Source: JAPLDP01 sp964628285
Lineage (GTDB): Bacteria > Bacteroidota > Bacteroidia > Bacteroidales > JAGONC01
Assembly (NCBI GenBank): GCA_964628285.1
Contig: CAZVNP010000065.1
Coordinates: 1-14,154 of the forward strand
Direction of reading: 5' to 3'
DNA: 14,154 nt
Shown: positions 6,176 through 11,821 of the stretch, piece after piece
Layout of the letters: every line of letters begins with the position of its first letter
Numbering within the stretch: position 1 is the stretch's first letter
Translations under genes and position numbers: made by a program
Notes under the pieces: model-generated
Databases searched by the model: none
What the model saw: the letters and a program-made list of their open reading frames with translations, nothing else
What the model was told of the DNA's origin: nothing

Positions 6176-6847
6176 ATGCCCAAAAAAAAACTCATACATT
6201 TCGCTGAGAACAGGACATTCCCCAACTTCTTCCAACCCTCCTACCGCGAGCTCCATGAACATGGATTTCCTTACAAAGGCAGGTGGGCGCCGGACTTCTT
6301 CCATAACGGCAATCCCATCATCCTCGAGCTGGGCTGCGGCAAAGGTGAGTATACCGTGGGGCTGGCACAGCGCTTTCCGGATAAGAACTATATCGGTCTT
6401 GATATCAAAGGCGCCAGGATGTGGAGGGGCTGCAAGACAGCGTCGGCGATGGCTATGACCAATGTCGCCTTTATCCGCAGCCGGATAGAGCTCATAGGTG
6501 AATTCTTCGGCCCCTGCGAAGTCAGCGAGATATGGTTGCCTTTCCCCGACCCGCAGCCCAAAAAGCCGTATGTTAAGAAACGCTTAGTCTCACCACAGTT
6601 TCTCAGGCGGTATCAGGGCATCCTGAGCGACGATCATGTCATCCACCTCAAGACCGACAACCTGCCGTTGTTTGAGTATGCCAAAGAGGTGATCGAAGAG
6701 GGCGGACACCGGCTCCTCTTTGTCACCCATGACCTGTACCGGACGGCAGAGAATGAAATGGCAGCTCACATCCGTACCTTTTATGAGGAGATGTTCCTGA
6801 AGGACGGTATAACAATCAATTACATGAGGTTTCAACTTAAAATGTAA
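6176..6847 (+). CDS. trmB: tRNA (guanine-46-N7)-methyltransferase
   Basis: 223 aa, a Rossmann-fold SAM-dependent methyltransferase that places m7G at position 46 in the variable loop of tRNAs. The SAM-binding motif ILELGCGKGEYT is at 49-60. The second acidic loop GLDIKGARMWRG (74-85) follows. The catalytic family signature is IWLPFPDPQPKKPYVKKRLV (119-138), with Gln after FPDP where Proteobacteria usually have Trp. LKTDN (158-162) and the C-terminal RTFYEEMFLKDGITINYMRF (200-219) complete the fold. The N-terminal MPKKKLIHF is lysine-rich as usual. There is no Shine-Dalgarno site, and the start is preceded by repeat-derived sequence. The ATL gene begins 9 nt after the stop, so the two are probably one transcript. 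Confidence 0.95.
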   Translation: MPKKKLIHFAENRTFPNFFQPSYRELHEHGFPYKGRWAPDFFHNGNPIILELGCGKGEYTVGLAQRFPDKNYIGLDIKGARMWRGCKTASAMAMTNVAFIRSRIELIGEFFGPCEVSEIWLPFPDPQPKKPYVKKRLVSPQFLRRYQGILSDDHVIHLKTDNLPLFEYAKEVIEEGGHRLLFVTHDLYRTAENEMAAHIRTFYEEMFLKDGITINYMRFQLKM

Positions 6848-6856
6848 GGCAGCACG

Positions 6857-7201
6857 ATGAAAAGTGATGATCCTTCTTTTTTCGAAAAAGTGTACCAGGT
6901 GGTGCGTCTGGTGCCTTACGGCCGTGTTACCTCCTATGGTGCCATCGCCGCTTTCCTGGGCACCGCCGGTGCGGCACGCATGGTGGGGTGGGCCATGAAC
7001 AGCTCCCATAACGCCACTTACAACATTCCGGCACACCGCGTGGTGAACAGGAACGGCATGCTGACAGGTAAACGTTACTTCGGCGGCCCCAACGTCATGA
7101 AAGAGCTGCTGGAAAATGAAGGGCTCACCGTCATCGATGATCAGATCGTTGATTTTGCGAAATACTTCTGGGATCCGGCAAAAGAGCTTACCGCCCGATG
7201 A
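6857..7201 (+). CDS. Alkyltransferase-like protein (MGMT family, catalytic Cys replaced by Ala)
   Basis: 114 aa, corresponding to the C-terminal DNA-binding domain of O6-alkylguanine-DNA alkyltransferases. The helix-turn-helix segment VPYGRVTSYGAIAAFLG (19-35) and the arginine-finger region ARMVGWAMNSS (40-50) are present. The active-site motif that would read PCHRV is PAHRVV (58-63), so the methyl-acceptor cysteine is Ala59. Such alkyltransferase-like (ATL) proteins bind O6-alkylguanine without repairing it and, in characterised cases, pass the lesion to nucleotide excision repair. It therefore probably flags alkylation damage and does not reverse it. The position 9 nt after trmB suggests co-transcription. 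A tail of about 25 residues after GGPNVMKELLENEG is ordinary for bacterial ATLs. The possibility of a different, unrelated function remains. Confidence 0.92.
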   Translation: MKSDDPSFFEKVYQVVRLVPYGRVTSYGAIAAFLGTAGAARMVGWAMNSSHNATYNIPAHRVVNRNGMLTGKRYFGGPNVMKELLENEGLTVIDDQIVDFAKYFWDPAKELTAR

Positions 7202-7262
7202 ACAGCACTTGAGGATCAAATTTAGGGAATAAAAATAGAAAAATATAAAAGAGAAAGCAAGG

Positions 7263-7358
7263 GGAAGGTCGGCAGGTCTTCAGGTCAACAGGTCTGCAGG
7301 TCTTCCGTAATTTCATCCAACCTGAGAACCTAACAACCTGCCGACCTGCGAACCTTCC
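7263..7358. repeat. Facing octamer arrays forming a long imperfect hairpin
   Basis: Left arm: five 8-nt units aggtcggc, aggtcttc, aggtcaac, aggtctgc, aggtcttc (7266-7305). Right arm: five 8-nt units aacctgag, aacctaac, aacctgcc, gacctgcg, aaccttcc (7319-7358). The five AGGT cores pair with the five ACCT cores in the same 8-nt phase across a 13-nt gap, and the outermost ggaaggt/accttcc is a perfect 7-bp match. The 4-nt positions between cores pair poorly. It lies between the ATL stop and the nitrilase promoter and has no T-run after it. Confidence 0.85.
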
Positions 7359-7365
7359 GATCAAC

Positions 7366-7373
7366 TATCTTTG
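7366..7373 (+). promoter_or_regulatory. Candidate -7 element for the nitrilase-family gene
   Basis: TATCTTTG matches TAnnTTTG exactly, 20 nt before the ATG at 7393. No -33 TTTG is visible at the right spacing, because that position is occupied by the right arm of the octamer hairpin (7319-7358). The repeat therefore overlies the upstream promoter region. Confidence 0.55.
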
Positions 7374-7392
7374 CACCTTAAACCTCACCAAC

Positions 7393-8181
7393 ATGATCCG
7401 TATCGCCATCATACAGTTCGCGCCGGTCCTGGCAGATCTGGATAAGACCATCGGCAAGCTCAAAATCCTTTTTACAGGACTGAAAGGTGCCGACCTCATC
7501 GTGCTGCCCGAGCTGGCCAACTCAGGGTACAATTTCATTTCAAAAGAACAAGCCTTTGCGCTGGCCGAAGATCCGCATTCCAGTCCCTTTCTCGATTTCC
7601 TGCTGGTCATGAGCAGGCATTTCAGGGCACACATCGTCACCGGTTTTAACGAGAAGGCCGGCGACAGGATCTTCAACACTGCCCTGCTCCTCGGCCCGGA
7701 AGGCATCGCCGGCAAATACCGCAAGATTCACCTTTTCCTTAGCGAGAAAGATTTTTTCACCCGTGGTGACACGGGATTGCCGGTCTTTGACATAGGAGAA
7801 TACAAAATAGGCATGCTCATCTGCTTCGACTGGATCTTCCCCGAGGTGTGGCGCATCCTCGCCCTGAAAGGCGCCGACATCATCTGCCACCCCTCCAACT
7901 TAGTCATGCTCTATGCACAGAAAGTCGTGCCCGCGTATGCCGTCGTCAACAGGATATTCACTGTCACGGCCAACCGCACCGGCACGGAAGGGGACGTAAA
8001 CTTCACCGGCAGATCCTTTATCGCCGGCCCGACAGGAAAAGTAATCAAACGGGCGACGGCGACGGAAGAAGAGGTCATCGTAGCACGTGTTGATCCCATG
8101 CTGGCCCGCAATAAAATGGTCACATCCCGCAATGATGTCTTTGCCGACAGGTTCCCGGAGGAGTACCACGAAATTATTTGA
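7393..8181 (+). CDS. Carbon-nitrogen hydrolase (nitrilase superfamily amidohydrolase)
   Basis: 262 aa, the length of a single-domain nitrilase-superfamily enzyme. These cleave carbon-nitrogen bonds of amides, carbamoyl compounds or omega-amides in the cytoplasm. The Glu-Lys-Cys triad is visible: E40 in VLPELANSGY, K111 in GKYRKIHLF, and C144 in GMLICFDWIFPEVWR. A further conserved acidic or asparagine-rich segment, TANRTGTEGDVNFTGRSFIAGPTG (192-215), is typical of the amidase-like branches. The substrate cannot be fixed. Omega-amidase and N-carbamoyl or beta-ureidopropionase-like roles are both possible. The promoter at 7366 and flanking repeats on both sides suggest a single-gene transcript. 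The downstream gap carries a hairpin repeat. Confidence 0.9.
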   Translation: MIRIAIIQFAPVLADLDKTIGKLKILFTGLKGADLIVLPELANSGYNFISKEQAFALAEDPHSSPFLDFLLVMSRHFRAHIVTGFNEKAGDRIFNTALLLGPEGIAGKYRKIHLFLSEKDFFTRGDTGLPVFDIGEYKIGMLICFDWIFPEVWRILALKGADIICHPSNLVMLYAQKVVPAYAVVNRIFTVTANRTGTEGDVNFTGRSFIAGPTGKVIKRATATEEEVIVARVDPMLARNKMVTSRNDVFADRFPEEYHEII

Positions 8182-8186
8182 AGCCT

Positions 8187-8262
8187 CCCCTCAATTGGGA
8201 CGCGACAGTAATTTCTATTCTCCCTTCCCCCTGTTGGGGGAAGGGCTGGGGATAGGGGCTGT
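8187..8262 (+). repeat. GC-rich hairpin repeat, copy 3
   Basis: A perfect 10-bp hairpin, cccttccccc (8222-8231) against gggggaaggg (8236-8245), with loop tgtt, followed by ctggggataggggctg. Copy 2 at 1762-1826 has the same order: hairpin, then GCT, then (A/G)(A/G)GGGATnAGG. The stem sequence has changed while pairing is kept. No T-run follows, so it is a poor intrinsic terminator, though it may still block read-through or protect the 3' end of the nitrilase message. Confidence 0.65.
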
Positions 8263-8297
8263 CCTGAACAAACCTTTTATATGTTTTGTTTTATCTT

Positions 8298-8305
8298 TAC
8301 CTTTG
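8298..8305 (+). promoter_or_regulatory. Candidate -7 element for the E1 gene
   Basis: TACCTTTG matches TAnnTTTG exactly, 43 nt before the ATG at 8349. A -33 element is weak: T-rich sequence lies around 8275-8279, about 18 nt upstream, but there is no true TTTG there. The region is locally AT-rich after the GC-rich hairpin. Confidence 0.5.
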
Positions 8306-8348
8306 AAGTAACCTATTACAGAGTCCGAAGCGATTAATTCACAACCCC

Positions 8349-10394
8349 ATGGCATCTCATCCCGAAAAACTCACCGTCAAGAATGTCGACAAGGAGACGC
8401 TGAGGAAATGGTATCATTTGCTCATTCTGGGGCGCACCCTCGACGACCGGGCGCCCAACTACCTGAAGCAGGCGCTGGGGTGGTCGTACCATGCACCCTA
8501 TGCCGGTCATGACGGCATCCAGCTGGCCATAGGACAGGTCTTCGACCGGACCACCGACCATCTTTTTCCCTATTACAGGGATATGCTCACCAATATCTCC
8601 GCCGGTCTCACCGCCGAGGAGATCATCCTCAACGGTTTGTCCAAGGCTACCGATGTGGCGGGCGGAGGCCGTCACATGTCGAACCATTTTGCCAAGCCCG
8701 AGTGGCACATCCACAACGTCTCGTCGTGCGTGGGCAATCACGCCTCACAGGCCGTCGGCGTGGCACGGGCGATGAAATACTACCATCATAAGGGCGTGGT
8801 CATCTGCTCGCAGGGTGAGTCGTCATTCTCCGAAGGCTATACCTATGAGGCCGTCAACGGCGCCACACGCGAGAAGGTGCCGGTAATCTTCGTCATTCAG
8901 GATAACTGGTACGGCATCTCGGTGCCCAAATCGGAACAGACCGCTAATGCCAAGGTGGCCGATAACTTCTCGGGCTTCCGCAACCTGCATATCATCTATT
9001 GCAACGGCAAGGATGTCTTCGACTCGATGAACGCCATGATCAGCGCCAAGCGTCATGTTCTCGAAAAGGGAGAGCCCGTTATGGTCTATGCCAACTGTAT
9101 CCGCATAGGCTCCCATTCCAACTCCGACCGCCATGAGCTGTACCGTGACGACTATGAGATGAATTACATCAGGACCTACGATCCGATGGGCAAGTTCAGG
9201 AGGATGCTACTGCGTTACAAGCGGTTCACCGAGGAGGAGCTCGCAGCCATCGAGGCGGAGGTGAAGCGGGTCATCAAAGAGGCGCACCGCAAGGCTTTGG
9301 CAGCACCCGATCCCGATCCTGCGACCATCTTCGATTTCGTCTATCCTGAGCCCTATGTCCCGGTCAACTATCCCGGCGGCCTCCCCGACGGGTCGGGTGA
9401 CACCAAAAAATTCATTGAGGCGTTGAACGATACCCTCAAGGCCGAGTTCCGCCACAACCCCGACACCTTCCTCTGGGGCCAGGATGTGGCCAGCCGCGAG
9501 AAAGGAGGGGTCTTCAACGTCACCAAGGGCATGCAGCAGGAATTCGGTCATGAGAGGGTCTTCAACGCACCCATCGCCGAGGATTTCATTGTCGCCACAG
9601 CCAACGGCATGAGCCGTTACGATGACAAGATACGCATCGTCATCGAGGGGGCCGAGTTCGCTGATTACTTCTGGCCGGCCATGGAGCAGCTCGTCGACAC
9701 GTCGCACGACTACTGGCGTTCCCACGGTCAGTTCTCGCCGAACATCACCATCCGTCTGGCGTCGGGAGGTTATATCGGAGGGGGGCTGTACCACTCCCAG
9801 AACATCGAGGCCATGCTGACAACGCTACCCGGCATCAGGGTGGTCTGTCCCTCCTATGCCGATGATGCCGCGGGCTTGCTGCGCACCAGCATACGCTCCA
9901 AAGGCGTTACCCTGTTCCTCGAGCCCAAAGCACTCTATAATGATCCGGCAGCCGAGGCGCCGGTGCCTGACGAATTCGAAGTGCCCTTCGGCAAAGCCAG
10001 GATACGTAGTGAGGGCAGCGACATGACCGTCATCACATACGGCAACACCACCCACATGTGCCTGCAAGCTGCCAGGATGCTGAAAAAAGACAAAAACACG
10101 GACATCGAAGTCATCGACATACGCTCGCTCATTCCCTTAGACAGGGAAACCATCATCAGCTCGGTGAAAAAAACAGGCAAAGCCCTCATCGTCCATGAAG
10201 ACAAGGTCTTTTCAGGCTTCGGCGCCGAGCTGGCCGCCATGATCGGTTATGAGGCTTTCGAATATCTCGACGGGCCCGTCAAACGCTTTGGCGCCACTTT
10301 CACCCCCGTGGGTTTCAGCAGGATATTGGAAAAAGCCATATTACCCGATGTGCAGAAGATATACCAGGCAATGAACGACCTTTTATCCTATTAA
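8349..10394 (+). CDS. 2-oxoacid dehydrogenase E1, fused alpha and beta subunits
   Basis: 681 aa, the sum of an E1 alpha (about 1-320) and an E1 beta (about 350-681) of the alpha2beta2 type. The protein should decarboxylate a 2-oxoacid with thiamine diphosphate and pass the acyl group to a lipoyl E2. The alpha half has PYAGHDGIQLAIG (50-62), YYRDM (75-79), GGGRHMSNHF (105-114) and SCVGNHASQAVGVA (126-139). The cofactor motif is GES...QDNWYGIS (156-191) in place of GDG...NN. The beta half has LWGQDVASREKGGVF (375-389), the catalytic-type FNAPIAED (405-412), EGAEFADY and YHSQNIEAML (481-490). Substrate (pyruvate or branched-chain oxoacid) is not decidable here. No E2 or E3 gene is in the window. 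A flavodoxin follows after 27 nt, possibly co-transcribed. The fused form is known in Bacteroidota. Confidence 0.9.
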   Translation: MASHPEKLTVKNVDKETLRKWYHLLILGRTLDDRAPNYLKQALGWSYHAPYAGHDGIQLAIGQVFDRTTDHLFPYYRDMLTNISAGLTAEEIILNGLSKATDVAGGGRHMSNHFAKPEWHIHNVSSCVGNHASQAVGVARAMKYYHHKGVVICSQGESSFSEGYTYEAVNGATREKVPVIFVIQDNWYGISVPKSEQTANAKVADNFSGFRNLHIIYCNGKDVFDSMNAMISAKRHVLEKGEPVMVYANCIRIGSHSNSDRHELYRDDYEMNYIRTYDPMGKFRRMLLRYKRFTEEELAAIEAEVKRVIKEAHRKALAAPDPDPATIFDFVYPEPYVPVNYPGGLPDGSGDTKKFIEALNDTLKAEFRHNPDTFLWGQDVASREKGGVFNVTKGMQQEFGHERVFNAPIAEDFIVATANGMSRYDDKIRIVIEGAEFADYFWPAMEQLVDTSHDYWRSHGQFSPNITIRLASGGYIGGGLYHSQNIEAMLTTLPGIRVVCPSYADDAAGLLRTSIRSKGVTLFLEPKALYNDPAAEAPVPDEFEVPFGKARIRSEGSDMTVITYGNTTHMCLQAARMLKKDKNTDIEVIDIRSLIPLDRETIISSVKKTGKALIVHEDKVFSGFGAELAAMIGYEAFEYLDGPVKRFGATFTPVGFSRILEKAILPDVQKIYQAMNDLLSY

Positions 10395-10421
10395 ACAACA
10401 CATAAAACAGCTATAAGCATT

Positions 10422-10937
10422 ATGAACAAGATCGGTCTCTTTTACAGTTTCAACTCCCCCACCACAGCGGCTGCGGCCACTGCCATCGCCAAAGCTTTCG
10501 GAGAGAAAAACATCGACCTCATCAACGCCGAGACAGTCACCGAAGAACAGTTCCTCTCCTATGATTTCCTCATCCTCGGCGTGCCTACATGGTGGGACGG
10601 TGAGTTGCCCAATTACTGGGATGAGTTCGTCCCCGCCCTCGAAGACATGGATCTGAAAGGTAAGACCATAGCCCTCTTCGGCCATGGCGACCAGAAAGGC
10701 TATGCCCAGAACTTCGCCGACGCCATAGGCATCCTCGCTGAGATCCTGAAAAACAGAGGCGCCAGAATAACCGGGGAGACACCTCTCAAAGGTTATACAT
10801 TTGAAAGATCCAAAGCCGTTAAAGGGAATAAGCTGACCGGCCTGGTGCTGGATGAGGTCAATCAGCAGGAATTATCTGAAGAGAGGATAAAGAATTGGGT
10901 GAAAACACTTAAGACTGTCTTTAAACCAGGTAAATAA
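10422..10937 (+). CDS. fldA: Flavodoxin (long-chain)
   Basis: 171 aa, typical of long-chain flavodoxins, which bind FMN and carry single electrons, often in place of ferredoxin under iron limitation. The flavin-stacking loop PTWWDGELPNYW (55-66) and the second loop FGHGDQKGYAQNFADA (86-101) are clear. The FMN phosphate loop is YSFNSPTTAAA (8-18), unlike the usual TxTGxTE, though enough Ser/Thr/Asn remain to bind phosphate. The gene symbol is assigned by family resemblance only. It starts 27 nt after the E1 gene with no obvious promoter between, so it may share that transcript. A donor or acceptor role for a 2-oxoacid oxidoreductase is unlikely for this NAD-linked E1 type, so the functional link to its neighbour is open. 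Confidence 0.88.
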   Translation: MNKIGLFYSFNSPTTAAAATAIAKAFGEKNIDLINAETVTEEQFLSYDFLILGVPTWWDGELPNYWDEFVPALEDMDLKGKTIALFGHGDQKGYAQNFADAIGILAEILKNRGARITGETPLKGYTFERSKAVKGNKLTGLVLDEVNQQELSEERIKNWVKTLKTVFKPGK

Positions 10938-11084
10938 ACGTGACATCCCATCCCGTTCCCTAAACAAGTCTTTAATTACCTACCAATTATCTGTGCCATA
11001 TTGCAACCCTTGAAAGTTTATATTGTCTTTTTTCATAAAATCCAACATACCGGCTATTGTTTTATATCATTTAGAATTCTTTTA

Positions 11085-11092
11085 TACATTTG
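11085..11092 (+). promoter_or_regulatory. Candidate -7 element for the envelope protein/TonB receptor pair
   Basis: TACATTTG matches TAnnTTTG exactly, 22 nt before the ATG at 11115. The nearest upstream TTG (11057-11059) is 25 nt away, longer than usual. This promoter argues against an upstream start near 11001, which would place the promoter inside the coding sequence. The rest of the gap from 10938 is AT-rich, with no gene or clear terminator. Confidence 0.55.
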
Positions 11093-11114
11093 GGTCTTAT
11101 TTAAAACCACAACT

Positions 11115-11777
11115 ATGAAAACCAGATTACTCTTCCCGTTTTTCATTCTTCTGATGATACCGGTGTATCATCTTTCAGCCCAGGAAGAAAAGCCGATGCA
11201 GTACCTTCTCACCGGCCACAATGTGAAGATCGCCGGCTTCGGGGCGCCCATCGTTGAGTTCTCATCCGTTAACAATGAGTTTGCCGTGAGCGTGGGTGGC
11301 GGTGGGGCCATCATTTTTAACCAGGTCTTTTATTTCGGCGGCTATGGTGAAGGTCTGACGACGGGTCATTACCTGTATAACCTGGCCGACGTGGTGAATA
11401 TCGAGCAGCCCCGTATCTCCTTCGGCCATGGCGGGTTCTGGCTGGGTTACATGTACCGTTCAGGCAAGGCCGTCCATGGTGCTGTCAGCCTGAAACTGGG
11501 CTGGGGACAGGTATCGCTGTACGATAACACTTACACCTATGATCCCATGGATTATAAAGCCAGGGACGGTGTTTTCGTGGTCACCCCACAGCTGGAGCTG
11601 GAACTCAACCTCACCACATGGTTCAAATTAAACATTGGAGCCGGTTACCGGTTGGTTACCGGCCTCGACAAGACCTACCTCGACAACCAGGGCATGAGGG
11701 TGAAGTATTACAATGCCGCCGATTTCAGCAGCCCCGTCGGCTCTCTCACATTTATGTTCGGCTATTTCAAGAAATAA
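11115..11777 (+). CDS. Hypothetical exported protein, probable small outer-membrane beta-barrel
   Basis: 220 aa from the ATG at 11115. I do not recognise a named family. A signal peptide is clear: MKTRLLFPFFILLMIPVYHLSAQ, with cleavage likely after SAQ or just before it. The mature part is rich in Gly, Tyr, Phe and alternating polar/hydrophobic residues, as in short amphipathic strands: EFAVSVGGGGAIIFNQVFYF, FGHGGFWLGYMYR, AVSLKLGWGQVSLY, LELELNLTTWFKLNIGAGYR and the terminal VGSLTFMFGYF. These suggest a small barrel or an outer-membrane associated beta protein. A longer frame from 11001 exists, but its first 38 residues look like intergenic translation and include the promoter. The TonB receptor begins 44 nt downstream with no visible promoter, so the pair may be one operon and the two proteins may work together at the outer membrane. 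Confidence 0.75.
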   Translation: MKTRLLFPFFILLMIPVYHLSAQEEKPMQYLLTGHNVKIAGFGAPIVEFSSVNNEFAVSVGGGGAIIFNQVFYFGGYGEGLTTGHYLYNLADVVNIEQPRISFGHGGFWLGYMYRSGKAVHGAVSLKLGWGQVSLYDNTYTYDPMDYKARDGVFVVTPQLELELNLTTWFKLNIGAGYRLVTGLDKTYLDNQGMRVKYYNAADFSSPVGSLTFMFGYFKK

Positions 11778-11821
11778 ACGGCACCATCCTGCGTTTTTAA
11801 ATTTCATTCTCCTCCTTCCTT

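Noticed and set aside
7263..7358. CRISPR array
   Set aside because: Units are only 7-8 nt and contiguous, there are no spacers of 25-40 nt, and no cas genes are present.
8222..8245. Rho-independent terminator after the nitrilase gene
   Set aside because: A perfect GC stem, but it is followed by a G-rich tail and not T. It is treated as a copy of the hairpin repeat.
9207..9794. 195-codon minus-strand open frame opposite the E1 gene
   Set aside because: Antisense shadow. The E1 motifs in the plus frame explain the region fully.
11001..11114. Upstream extension of the small envelope protein to a start at 11001
   Set aside because: It would bury an exact -7 promoter element and place 38 extra residues before an ideal signal peptide starting at 11115.
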